Source: Gammaproteobacteria bacterium 45_16_T64
GTDB lineage: Bacteria > Pseudomonadota > Gammaproteobacteria > Pseudomonadales > Ketobacteraceae
Assembly (NCBI GenBank): GCA_002162955.1
Contig: MABD01000057.1
Location: 124,001 to 188,000, forward strand
Length of the DNA: 64,000 nt
Reading direction: 5' to 3'
The notes beneath the pieces were generated by a model. It saw nothing but the letters and a program-made list of their open reading frames with translations. It ran no database searches and was not told where the DNA came from. Of this stretch, positions 8,091-16,541 are shown in pieces. The position numbers and the translations under genes were made by a program. Numbering within the stretch: the first letter of the stretch is position 1; the number at the start of each line of letters is the position of its first letter.

Positions 8091-8222
8091 ATTAGCGATA
8101 ACCTGAGCAAATTCGTGAGTTGTTTCCAGTGGTTTGGTCCTTTATTAAAGGGCGCTTATAGGAGATAGTTCTTCCTACTTCACCCATCGTTTCACAATAA
8201 TACACTTTTAAAAGGACCGCAC

Positions 8223-9380
8223 GTGGACTTAAGGCTAACGGAAGAACAGGCAATGATACAACATACGGCGAGACAATTTGCTGAAAATGAGCTCGCGCAA
8301 AATGCGGCAGCCTTAGACAACCACCAAGGAAGAGACACACTATTAGCAAACCTAACGTCTCTCGCCGATTTGGGCTTCATGGGACTGAACATCAACGCGC
8401 AATATGGCGGAACTGAAGCCGGCGTCATTGCTTTTAGCGCTGCCATTACTGAGCTAGCAAGAGGCTGCGCATCCACTGCTGTCACTGTGTCTGTGACCAA
8501 TATGGTCGCAGAAGTCATACAATCCATTGGTACTGAAGAGCAAAAACGAACCTTTTTACCGCGTATTTGTAGCGGGGAATATCCCGCTGCTGCCTTTTGC
8601 CTAACTGAAAACAATGCTGGCTCCGACCCATCTGCGATGAAAACGCGTGCGATAAAACAAGGGGATGAATGGGTTATCACTGGCAATAAGCTGTTTATTA
8701 CCAGCGGAGAATACGCGGGTTGCTTTGTTGTATGGGCAGTGACCGACCCTGACGCACCCAGAGGAAAAGGGATATCCTGCTTTATCGTTGAGGCAAAAAC
8801 AACAGGTATCACTATTGGCCAAGCGGAAGTGAAAATGGGGCAAAGAGGCTCAGCCACCAATGTCGTTAGTTTTGACGAGTGCAGAGTGCCTGACAGTGCA
8901 TTACTGGGTAAAGTATCAGGAGGCTACAAGATTGCGGTAGGTGAACTTGCTGGCGGCAGGATTGGCATAGGCTCATTAGCACTGGGTGTTGGACTTGCCG
9001 CTATGGATTACGCAAAGAAATATCTTGGGGAAAGAGAACAATTTGGTAGAAAAATTGGCGAATTCCAAGGGCTTCAGTGGATGCTAGCAGACCGCTACAC
9101 CGAACTAGAAGCTGCCCGGTTGTTACTGATGCAAGCGGCCGACAAAAAAGACAGAGGCCTACCCTTTGGCACTTCTGCCTCAATGGCCAAAGTATTTGCC
9201 AGCGAAAAAGCCAACGACGCATGCGCTACCGCCATTCAAATGATGGGCGGCGCTGGGTATATTCAAGAGTGCCCGCTAGAGCGATTAGCAAGAGATGTAC
9301 GCATCACGACAATCTACGAAGGTACCAGCGAAATACAGCGTATTATAATTGCTAAAGACTTGCTCAAAGATATTCTTTAA
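8223..9380 (+). CDS. Acyl-CoA dehydrogenase
   Basis: FAD enzyme of beta-oxidation that introduces the alpha-beta double bond and passes electrons to ETF. 385 residues, standard length. Family motifs: AAAFCLTENNAGSDPSAMKT and WVITGNKLFITSGEYA in the middle domain, REQFGRKIGEFQG and IQMMGGAGYIQECPLERLARD in the C-terminal domain. The catalytic base is the Glu of IYEGTSEIQR (E366), its usual place in short- and medium-chain members. GTG start at 8223 with AAGGA upstream. Divergent from the AraC regulator. Substrate chain length not determinable by eye. Confidence 0.92.
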   Translation: MDLRLTEEQAMIQHTARQFAENELAQNAAALDNHQGRDTLLANLTSLADLGFMGLNINAQYGGTEAGVIAFSAAITELARGCASTAVTVSVTNMVAEVIQSIGTEEQKRTFLPRICSGEYPAAAFCLTENNAGSDPSAMKTRAIKQGDEWVITGNKLFITSGEYAGCFVVWAVTDPDAPRGKGISCFIVEAKTTGITIGQAEVKMGQRGSATNVVSFDECRVPDSALLGKVSGGYKIAVGELAGGRIGIGSLALGVGLAAMDYAKKYLGEREQFGRKIGEFQGLQWMLADRYTELEAARLLLMQAADKKDRGLPFGTSASMAKVFASEKANDACATAIQMMGGAGYIQECPLERLARDVRITTIYEGTSEIQRIIIAKDLLKDIL

Positions 9381-9575
9381 CGGCAGTAGATATCGCGACG
9401 ACTCTAGCCCTACCCATGAGAACACTGCATATTTTAACAACTATTGCGTGCTAGGGGTTGCAGACGCCTCCTCTAGCTCATTGAAAGTACAGTAATTTAT
9501 GGTTTGGTTTTTGTTAAAACTTAGCTATTCTTAGAATCCTGATTTAATCGGCAGCTAACGCAAGGATAGTTACAG

Positions 9576-10526
9576 ATGAGTGATAAATTAACCCAACTCA
9601 AAGCAATGACAGAAGTTGTCGCGGATACCGGTGATATAGAAGCCATTAAACAGTATCGTCCGCAGGATGCCACGACCAACCCTTCATTAGTTCTCAAGGC
9701 ATTCTCGCTCTCCCAATATGAACCGCTAATCCTTCGTGCAATTCAACAATCACAAGGGGACGCCTCCGACGCCGCGGATCGGCTGGCGGTATTAATCGGT
9801 GTTGAGATATTAAATATTGTGCCGGGGAAAGTATCTACTGAAGTCGATTCCCGACTCTCGTTTAATACCGCCGCAACGATTGAAAAAGCGCGCAAGCTTA
9901 TCAAGCTGTATGAAGATGAAGGCATCAGCAGAAACAGAATATTGATCAAGATTGCCGCTACCTGGGAAGGTATCCAAGCAGCCAGCACGCTCGAAGCAGA
10001 CGGCATACAATGTAACTTAACGCTGCTTTTTGGTTTTGCTCAAGCCGTTGCTTGCGCAGAAGCTGGCGCCACACTGATCTCCCCGTTTGTAGGTCGAATT
10101 CTCGATTGGTACAAACAAAATACCGAGAACGATGGATTTACTCCAGAGACTGATCCAGGCGTACTCTCGGTTAAAGCTATTTACGATTACTACAAGACGT
10201 TTGACTACCAAACAATCGTAATGGGTGCCAGCTTTAGGAACCCCGAAGAAATTGAACAACTTGCGGGCTGTGACAAGCTCACTATCAGCCCCGCTATCAT
10301 GCAAGCACTCGCTGAACAAGACACAAATCTTGAACAAAAGCTCTCGGTGAACGATCTTCCTACCGGGCTGACTAAGATAAGCATGAACGAAAGTGTATTT
10401 CGCTGGATGATGAATGAGGACGCTATGGCGACGGAGAAGCTCGCCGAAGGCATTCGCAATTTCACTAAAGACCAAATAACCCTAGAGTCACTTTTAGTCG
10501 AAAGAATAAACAGCGCCATAAGATAG
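9576..10526 (+). CDS. tal: Transaldolase (TalB type)
   Basis: Pentose-phosphate enzyme moving a dihydroxyacetone unit from sedoheptulose 7-phosphate to glyceraldehyde 3-phosphate. 316 residues, the length of E. coli TalB. Seen: VVADTGD with the catalytic Asp (D17), [14 protein letters not shown] after SPFVG, and [13 protein letters not shown] with the Schiff-base lysine K125. The C-terminal [12 protein letters not shown] and [10 protein letters not shown] follow the family. About 195 bases of non-coding sequence precede it and should contain the promoter. A TerB-like gene follows after 26 bases. Confidence 0.95.
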   Translation: MSDKLTQLKAMTEVVADTGDIEAIKQYRPQDATTNPSLVLKAFSLSQYEPLILRAIQQSQGDASDAADRLAVLIGVEILNIVPGKVSTEVDSRLSFNTAATIEKARKLIKLYEDEGISRNRILIKIAATWEGIQAASTLEADGIQCNLTLLFGFAQAVACAEAGATLISPFVGRILDWYKQNTENDGFTPETDPGVLSVKAIYDYYKTFDYQTIVMGASFRNPEEIEQLAGCDKLTISPAIMQALAEQDTNLEQKLSVNDLPTGLTKISMNESVFRWMMNEDAMATEKLAEGIRNFTKDQITLESLLVERINSAIR

Positions 10527-10552
10527 CGCTATAGAATCAAGAGGTATTTCCT

Positions 10553-11008
10553 GTGAAAAAAAGGCTAGTTGATTTATTTAAGAGCCTAATCGACCCTTCC
10601 CAAAACTCGGCCGAAGGTGGCATTAAAAATGACGTATCACTAGATAATCAATTGCGACTGGCAACCTGTGCATTGCTTTTAGAAATGTCAAAATCTGACA
10701 ATGATATTGCCCAGCAAGAAACTGACACTATCATTTCAGCCCTTGCAAACGCGTATAATATTGAAGACTCAGAGATAGATTTACTCCGCCAGGCGGCAGA
10801 AGAGGAGCTGGATAAAAGTACGTCATTGAGAAACTTCACTAGCCTTATTAACGAGCATTACTCTTCCCATCAAAAAGAAGAAATTATCAAGCTGTTATGG
10901 CAAGTTGCTCATGCAGATGGCGTAATAGACGGCAATGAAAGCCACCTCATTCGGACAGTAGCAGATTTATTGTACGTACCCAGAGAGCATGCGATGAGCC
11001 TCAGGTAA
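10553..11008 (+). CDS. TerB-like (tellurite-resistance/DjlA-type) helical protein
   Basis: 151 residues, all-helical. The core LATCALLLEMSKSDNDIAQQETDTI and the later LLWQVAHADGVIDGNESHLIRTVADLL are the two halves of the TerB/DjlA N-terminal fold, each with the acidic A-D/N-G/D-x-I-x-x-x-E pattern that may bind a metal. No signal peptide. GTG start with GAGG upstream. Follows transaldolase by 26 bases and may be co-transcribed. Members of this family are often linked to stress functions, but no specific role can be given. Confidence 0.75.
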   Translation: MKKRLVDLFKSLIDPSQNSAEGGIKNDVSLDNQLRLATCALLLEMSKSDNDIAQQETDTIISALANAYNIEDSEIDLLRQAAEEELDKSTSLRNFTSLINEHYSSHQKEEIIKLLWQVAHADGVIDGNESHLIRTVADLLYVPREHAMSLR

Positions 11009-11014
11009 CCAACT

Positions 11015-11590
11015 CTACCCTACGCTTTTATTCTCACCTGATGCCGTGGTGGCACCCGTCGCGGCATCAGTGTTGCAACACTCACTACTCATATCAAACT
11101 GATCGAACTCTAGCGCTGCAACAACTTCCTTAAACGTTTCGTGGTTCTTCTCGTTTAGCCCCATTAACACACGATGTGCCTCTAACACTTTCTGACAAGC
11201 ACTACCTTCAACGCAAGCTTCATGCGGTACTTCATGCATTGCATGAGACTTTACTGAGTTTTCTTGAACAATATCAAACACTTGCTCTAACCCCATAGAG
11301 TCAAGAATACGAGTTATATCTGCACGCGTAGAAATAATAACAGGCTTCTCTTGGAATCGTTTTCGAGTATGAACAGCCACCTTGGCAATCAACCCAAGCG
11401 CTGTGCTGTCGATGAGCACAGTTTCACTCAAATCCACCAAAATTGAGCGAAGCTTTAGGTCACAAAACATACTTTCAATAAAACTATCTAGGGTTGCACA
11501 AATTGGGGCTCTAATATCACCAACCAACTTTAATACATAGGTCCCATCATGCACAGCATATAGGGCGCGTCCCGCATTCGACTCTGGCAT
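11015..11590 (-). CDS. STAS-domain anti-sigma-factor antagonist (HsbA-like) with cysteine-rich tail
   Basis: Residues 8-112 form a STAS domain, with VLIDSTALGLI carrying the phosphorylatable serine (S62). It follows a REC-SpoIIE phosphatase gene by 10 bases, the gene order of the Pseudomonas HsbR-HsbA partner-switching pair, where the STAS protein is dephosphorylated by the phosphatase and in turn binds an anti-sigma factor. Unusual: residues 113-191 extend beyond the domain with His/Cys pairs (HEVPHEACVEGSACQK and SSECCNTD) and end in a polar tail. The role of this extension is unknown. A kinase/anti-sigma partner is not in the window. Confidence 0.8.
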   Translation of the reverse strand: MPESNAGRALYAVHDGTYVLKLVGDIRAPICATLDSFIESMFCDLKLRSILVDLSETVLIDSTALGLIAKVAVHTRKRFQEKPVIISTRADITRILDSMGLEQVFDIVQENSVKSHAMHEVPHEACVEGSACQKVLEAHRVLMGLNEKNHETFKEVVAALEFDQFDMSSECCNTDAATGATTASGENKSVG

Positions 11591-11600
11591 TGCACTCTCT

Positions 11601-12788
11601 TTAGCACTTTCGAGAAACTATCAGTAATGCGATGTCGTCTGGTGCCCCGCTGACTTTATCTAAAGACAAGAGATCCATCACCTGGTCTATATTATGATGC
11701 CCTTTTTGTGCCATTTCCATTAAAAATGCCTCTTTTTCTGCAACACTTTGTTGAGGCATCACCTCCAGAACCCCATCTGACAGCATTATAAGCGAAAAAT
11801 CATCGGCCAACGGCAATGTCTTATCTTCATAAGTCACCCCTTCAAAAATCCCTAAAGGCAGCCCCTTGCCGTCGATTGCCTGTACCTCACCATCATTTAC
11901 AAGTAATGGCGGAGGAAAATGAGCAGCAGAACAATACGTTAGCTCATTCTTTTGCAAGTCAATCATTCCACAGAAAATCGCCAAGTGTTTTCCTAGCGAA
12001 AGCGGGATGAGCTCTTCATTGGCGTTCATCAACACAGACGCGGGTGAAAAGGATCGAAGCGAAGAGCGCATCAAACGCCTCCTAATCCTATTGGCCATAG
12101 TTTTTAGCAAAATAGTAACAAAGGCTGAGGACGCCCCATGACCTGAAACATCGGCTAAATAGAAACCGTATTGGTTGTCGGATATTCGAAAGTAGTCTAT
12201 AAAATCCCCACTAAGATACAGAGAAGGGATAATCCTATAATCGATGAGTAAGTTGTCATACTGACGCTTTTCTGGTGGTAATAATTTCAGCTGAACAGTT
12301 CGCCCCGCCTCTTGGTCTTCTTTTAACAACCTAAGGCTTTCATTCAGTTTTATATTCTTTTGTTCTAGTTCTTCGCGGTATGTCCTGTTTTGCACTAACA
12401 ATCGGAAGTCTGCAACGCCTCGACTTACTGCATGCTCTAAAACAGTATAATCATCTATAGGTTTTAACAGGAAGTCTGCAGCACCTAAACGTAATGACTG
12501 GACAATGCTCTCTCGATCATCTTGAGCAGAGATCATAATAACCTGTGTCTCGTTGTCCTCGGACGTTATCGCATTGAGTAAGGTCAATCCATCGATACCC
12601 TCCAAGCAGACGTCACAGATTACCACCTCTGGGCGATTCTCTCTCCACCAACCTAATGCGATACCCGTGTCCCTAATTAGCTCCACGTTATATCCGGCAC
12701 CATGTAGCCAACCTCGGATTTTCTCACTCACCGAGACCTCTTGCTCTACAAGTAACACTGTTCCTTTATGCTCGTTGTTGATTGCCAC
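11601..12788 (-). CDS. Response regulator with PP2C/SpoIIE phosphatase output (HsbR/RsbU-like)
   Basis: 395 residues. Residues 10-125 are a receiver: acidic E15/E17 in VLLVEQE, phosphoacceptor D59 in ICDVCL, S88 in MISAQ and K109 in FLLKP. A coiled coil (about 130-165) connects to a SpoIIE/PP2C domain starting LPPEKRQYDNL, with metal-binding aspartates in LSGDFIDY and YLADVSGHG and later MLSDGVLE and APDDIALL. It dephosphorylates a STAS partner, encoded immediately downstream. GTG start. The receiver suggests control by an unlinked histidine kinase. Confidence 0.87.
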   Translation of the reverse strand: MAINNEHKGTVLLVEQEVSVSEKIRGWLHGAGYNVELIRDTGIALGWWRENRPEVVICDVCLEGIDGLTLLNAITSEDNETQVIMISAQDDRESIVQSLRLGAADFLLKPIDDYTVLEHAVSRGVADFRLLVQNRTYREELEQKNIKLNESLRLLKEDQEAGRTVQLKLLPPEKRQYDNLLIDYRIIPSLYLSGDFIDYFRISDNQYGFYLADVSGHGASSAFVTILLKTMANRIRRRLMRSSLRSFSPASVLMNANEELIPLSLGKHLAIFCGMIDLQKNELTYCSAAHFPPPLLVNDGEVQAIDGKGLPLGIFEGVTYEDKTLPLADDFSLIMLSDGVLEVMPQQSVAEKEAFLMEMAQKGHHNIDQVMDLLSLDKVSGAPDDIALLIVSRKC

Positions 12789-13077
12789 AATACACTCAGC
12801 CTTATGCCTATATTTGTTTCCTACTATAGGGAAAACCCTCTACTGGCCCTCCACTTACACCAAGAGGGACAAACCGGAAAATAGACCTATTTCTGACAAC
12901 TTTCAACCGCCTATCCAGAAGAAAGACTCACTTAGGTAAAAAACCGTATAAACCATAGCGATTATTCAGACCTTTGTTATACTGATTTGGATACTAGCGA
13001 ACAGTTCTAATATCTCTTCGCTTCACATGCTAACCAGCATCAAGAATAAGAAACAAAACAGGTGGCGGGAAATTAAT

Positions 13078-13401
13078 ATGACATTGTTAGAGCAGTCATA
13101 CGCGGAAAAAAGAAATTTTATTCGCATGAGAGTGGACACCATCGTGTCTTTTGTCAAAACAGGCCGAACGGATCGTCATGAAGGTCGCTGCCGCAATTTA
13201 AGTGGTGCGGGAATGCTACTTGAATCCGACAAGAAGCTCCTCTTAGGCGACCGCCTCATCGTCACCGTCCCCGCAGATGGACCTAATTTCTCCCCGCTCG
13301 ACGCGGCCGCTGAAGTTGTCCGCGTAGAAGCCATTCCTGAACTACATAAATTTCGCTACGGTCTTGTGATTAGAAATATTGATACAAGAAGTAGCATTTA
13401 G
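13078..13401 (+). CDS. PilZ-domain protein, predicted c-di-GMP binder
   Basis: 107 residues, a single PilZ domain. Both c-di-GMP signatures are intact: R-x-x-x-R in KRNFIRMRV (R12 and R16) and N-L-S-x-x-G in CRNLSGAG (N40, S42, G45). The ATG at 13078 is preferred because PilZ homology begins soon after; the frame is open to an ATG at 13027. Divergent from the phosphatase/STAS operon and convergent with mlaA across a strong bidirectional terminator. The output partner is unknown. Confidence 0.82.
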   Translation: MTLLEQSYAEKRNFIRMRVDTIVSFVKTGRTDRHEGRCRNLSGAGMLLESDKKLLLGDRLIVTVPADGPNFSPLDAAAEVVRVEAIPELHKFRYGLVIRNIDTRSSI

Positions 13402-13412
13402 CGAACTGCTAA

Positions 13413-13463
13413 AATCCAGACAATAAAAAAGGTGCTTAAAGCACCTTTTTTATTGTCTGGATT
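13413..13463. terminator. Bidirectional terminator, 25-base perfect inverted repeat
   Basis: Positions 13413-13437 and 13439-13463 are perfect reverse complements with a single-base loop. The core hairpin is AAAAAAGGTGCTT/AAGCACCTTTTTT, so a U-tract is made on either strand, and the arms extend a further 12 bases (AATCCAGACAAT). It serves the convergent PilZ and mlaA genes. Confidence 0.93.
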
Positions 13464-13465
13464 AT

Positions 13466-14191
13466 TTACTCGTCGAAGTCGTCATCCTCGAAGCCATCAT
13501 CAAACAGATCTTCATCTGACAGCTGACCATCACTCACCAAGAAAGCCCTATTCTGTAAATAAGCATCCCTGACGAATGAATACTTATCACCAGCAGCCAA
13601 AGATTCCACGTCTAAAAGGCCTGCACGTAGACTTATAAAGCTCATAGCAGTAAGCCCTAGCTGAGTGGGCTCATCAGAAACCGTATTCACTAACGTTAGC
13701 GTAGAGTCTGGAATATAGGTAAACGCATCTCGCAGCGTTCTAGGCCCTAAGAAAGGCAGCACTACAAATGGCCCATCAGAGACTCCCCACACAGCCAACG
13801 TCTGACCAAAATCTTCTTTATGTTTCTCCAAGCCAATGCGCGACCCAATATCGATAAACCCGCCGATCCCCACGGTACTATTGACGATAAACCGTAGACT
13901 ATCTTCACCACTCTGAGCAAATTTCCCCTGCAGAATGTCATTTAAAATCGTCAGTATTTCTGCCGCATTTGAAAAGAAGTTCGCTATCCCATCTTCTAAA
14001 AAATCTGGCGTTATCGCACGATATCCTACCGCAACAGGTCTAAGCACATAACCGTCTAGCACAGAGTTAAAGCTGTATATTGAGCGGTTAAATGACTCCC
14101 ATGGGTCACTATTTTCTTCGTCTGCAAATGCTGCTGGCGCTACACATAGCAGGGAAACACAGACTATCCACCTTACATATTTCATAAACAT
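13466..14191 (-). CDS. mlaA: MlaA/VacJ family lipid-asymmetry protein
   Basis: Outer-membrane component of the Mla system that removes mislocalised phospholipids from the outer leaflet. 241 residues with a signal peptide, then the family core: DPWESFNRSIYSFNSVLD, LRPVAVGYR, FFSNAAEILTILNDILQGK, RFIVNSTVGIGGFIDIGS and FGQTLAVWGVSDGPFVVLPFLGPRTLRD. The signal region contains SLLCVAPAAFA; the Cys is in a poor lipobox (Leu at -1), so it may be cleaved after AFA as a soluble form. The C-terminus is very acidic (EDLFDDGFEDDDFDE). It starts 17 bases after the FabH-like gene, so they are probably co-transcribed. Confidence 0.92.
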   Translation of the reverse strand: MFMKYVRWIVCVSLLCVAPAAFADEENSDPWESFNRSIYSFNSVLDGYVLRPVAVGYRAITPDFLEDGIANFFSNAAEILTILNDILQGKFAQSGEDSLRFIVNSTVGIGGFIDIGSRIGLEKHKEDFGQTLAVWGVSDGPFVVLPFLGPRTLRDAFTYIPDSTLTLVNTVSDEPTQLGLTAMSFISLRAGLLDVESLAAGDKYSFVRDAYLQNRAFLVSDGQLSDEDLFDDGFEDDDFDE

Positions 14192-14208
14192 TCAGTATCA
14201 ATCCCTAA

Positions 14209-15348
14209 TTAACGCTTTCTGACTATTACCGTACCCGCAGAATAGCCTGCTCCAAATGAACAAATCACACCTGTTTCACCGGGCTCCATATCTTGATTAT
14301 ATTTGTGGAACGCAATAACAGATCCTGCGGAACTTGTATTGGCATATTCATTCAGTATAACTGGTGCTTCTTCTTCAGTCGCTTCTCGACCCAGCACTTT
14401 TTTGGAAATCAGCAAATTCATACTCAGATTAGCCTGATGTAACCACATGCGCTTAAGCTTTAAAACACTGATCGATTCGTCAGCAATATGCTCACTAATC
14501 ATTTGAGCAACCATAGGCACAACTTCTTTGAATACCTTTCTGCCGTTTTGCATAAACAGCTTATCTCTAGCGCCTATTCCAGACTCATCGGTACGGTTCA
14601 AAAAGCCGAAATTATTTCGAATATTGTTAGAGAAGGTTGTCTGTAAACGCGTACTCAGGATTTCCCATTGATTGTCTGATGTTGCTGTCTCGGCCCGTTC
14701 TACAACAGACGCAGTTGCTACATCACCAAAAATAAAATGGCAATCACGGTCTTGCCAAGCTAAATGCGCGGAACATATTTCAGGGTTCACCACGAGAATA
14801 GAGCGTGCAGAGCCTGCTAAGACAGAATCTCTTGCCGTTTGCAGCCCAAATGTCGCAGAAGAACACGCAACATTCATGTCAAATGCAAAACCTTGAATGC
14901 CCAAGGCCTGCTGCACTTCGATAGCAACCGCTGGATACGCCCTTTGCATATTCGAACAGGCGACAATTACCCCATCAATGTCTTCTGGATTCTTGTTCGC
15001 ATTCTCCATCGCTTGCTTAGCGGCAAATACTGCAATCTCACACTGAATAGATTGCTCGTCGTTGCTTCTTTCTGGGATTTCTGGCGCTAAACGTTCGGGG
15101 TTTAATACGCCAGACTTATTAAGTACGTAACGACTGTTAATTCCTGACGCTTTTAAAATAAATTCTTCGCTTGAATGACTTAGCGCCTCAAGCTCACCTC
15201 TTTCTATGGCGTCTTGGTTGTCTTGATTGTAATTATCCACGTAAGCATTAAACGCGATTACAAGTTCTTCATTACTAATCGACTCGCTAGGTGTAAATAG
15301 ACCAGTTCCACTTATAACAATAGAACTATTTGCTTCAGTTTGTGACAC
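14209..15348 (-). CDS. Beta-ketoacyl-ACP synthase III family protein (FabH-like)
   Basis: Thiolase-fold condensing enzyme. From the GTG at 15348, which has GGAGGA 6 bases upstream, it is 379 residues; the frame is open to 15435 but without a ribosome site. The FabH triad is visible: C162 in [12 protein letters not shown]304 in [10 protein letters not shown], and N337 in [10 protein letters not shown]. It is about 60 residues longer than E. coli FabH, as in the Pseudomonas type that takes medium-chain acyl-CoA into fatty acid synthesis. It precedes mlaA by 17 bases, linking lipid synthesis with outer-membrane lipid maintenance. Confidence 0.87.
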   Translation of the reverse strand: MSQTEANSSIVISGTGLFTPSESISNEELVIAFNAYVDNYNQDNQDAIERGELEALSHSSEEFILKASGINSRYVLNKSGVLNPERLAPEIPERSNDEQSIQCEIAVFAAKQAMENANKNPEDIDGVIVACSNMQRAYPAVAIEVQQALGIQGFAFDMNVACSSATFGLQTARDSVLAGSARSILVVNPEICSAHLAWQDRDCHFIFGDVATASVVERAETATSDNQWEILSTRLQTTFSNNIRNNFGFLNRTDESGIGARDKLFMQNGRKVFKEVVPMVAQMISEHIADESISVLKLKRMWLHQANLSMNLLISKKVLGREATEEEAPVILNEYANTSSAGSVIAFHKYNQDMEPGETGVICSFGAGYSAGTVIVRKR

Positions 15349-15524
15349 CAGAGTTCCTCCAGAAATATTGGCAAACTTCTTGGTTGTTTTCCGTGAACAA
15401 ACCGCACGTAAAACAACCAAGCTCTGCTCACCCATATATTAACGGGCTAAGCAGATGCTTACCGGTACTTTTAGTAAGTTATTAATACAAACTCACGGGT
15501 TATTGACCCATGGTTTTTGCAAGA

Positions 15525-16502
15525 TTAGGGGGATTCTACCCCAGAACTGGCAGGAGGGGTATTCGTAAGCGGTACAGCTTCGTTTTTTAGGCAAATCATC
15601 TCCTCCATCCATGATAAAACCAGGGGAAAATGATCCGTAGCGGCATCGGGATGAGTCAACATCGTCGAATGTCGATAATTATGCTGGCTACCACCCTCCT
15701 TATCGAGAATGATAAGGCGGCCATTGTGACTGCCGACTTCACGCATAAATTCAGAGACATCTCGGGGGTTCCCATACGTTAAGTCACTCTTGGAGGCAAT
15801 GTACAGGCTCGGCGGATATTCTAACCCCTCACTCAAGGCTGCCCCATAATCAAATTTATCTGATGGGTCCACCCATGAAGCTCCCTGCATCCACGCAATA
15901 TTCTCAGAGCGCATACTTGAGAATTCATCTGAAGGCCCCATTTTGAGCAGCCCCCCCGGTATGAACCCCCTTAATTTACTCACCGCCCCCGCCAACCAAC
16001 CCCACAATGCGTCAACAAACACTCTACGCTGAAGGTTTTGGGTGCTTGCGACCCTTCTCGTCCCAAAATACACCAACCCAAGCGTGCCGCTACGATATTG
16101 AGGGTACCGAGCAAGAAAAGAGGTAAGTAACACGCCTCCCCAGCCATGTGCAACCCAGAATTTAGGCGCGCTACCGCAATGGGTACTTATTGCTTCCAGC
16201 AATGTGGGGATATCGGAGGTAACCGCGTCATATACGCGATATTGAAGAATTTCGCTTAGGTGAGGCCAACTTCTGCCCTTTCCTCGTAAATCTGGAATAT
16301 AGACATCAAAACCAGCGCTCGCCATGCTATAGGCCAACCCCCTTTTTGAGCGGGAGTAGAAAACAGTCCCATCTTCCAGCAAGCCGTGAAGCATTAACAC
16401 TGGGGGAGCGTTGCTCCCGCCACATAAGCGCCTTATATGTAACTGATGCCCATTATCTAAGGGCACCATGATAGACTCTTCTACTATTTCGGATACCGAC
16501 AT
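15525..16502 (-). CDS. Alpha/beta-hydrolase-fold protein lacking the nucleophile serine
   Basis: 325 residues with a typical alpha/beta hydrolase layout: PPVLMLHGLLEDG (oxyanion loop), DVYIPDLRGKGRSWP, then the nucleophile elbow, here FWVAHGWGGVLL. The usual G-x-S-x-G is A-H-G-W-G, so glycine (G120, codon GGC) replaces serine (AGC would need one base). A late His in HPDAATDHFP could be the catalytic His. As written the protein should not work as a serine hydrolase; it may be a binding protein or a recent loss-of-function. It starts 39 bases after hrpA on the same strand. Confidence 0.78.
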   Translation of the reverse strand: MSVSEIVEESIMVPLDNGHQLHIRRLCGGSNAPPVLMLHGLLEDGTVFYSRSKRGLAYSMASAGFDVYIPDLRGKGRSWPHLSEILQYRVYDAVTSDIPTLLEAISTHCGSAPKFWVAHGWGGVLLTSFLARYPQYRSGTLGLVYFGTRRVASTQNLQRRVFVDALWGWLAGAVSKLRGFIPGGLLKMGPSDEFSSMRSENIAWMQGASWVDPSDKFDYGAALSEGLEYPPSLYIASKSDLTYGNPRDVSEFMREVGSHNGRLIILDKEGGSQHNYRHSTMLTHPDAATDHFPLVLSWMEEMICLKNEAVPLTNTPPASSGVESP

Positions 16503-16541
16503 TGTTCCACCCTAAGGGCCTTTATAGATCGCGAGACTCCA

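Noticed and set aside
8192-8860. 222-codon minus-strand frame over the acyl-CoA dehydrogenase start
   Set aside because: Antisense shadow of a well supported gene; no signal for translation.
13466-14191. Lipobox in the MlaA signal peptide
   Set aside because: The Cys has Leu at -1 and -2, a poor lipobox; a signal-peptidase I site after AFA is better, so I did not assert lipidation.
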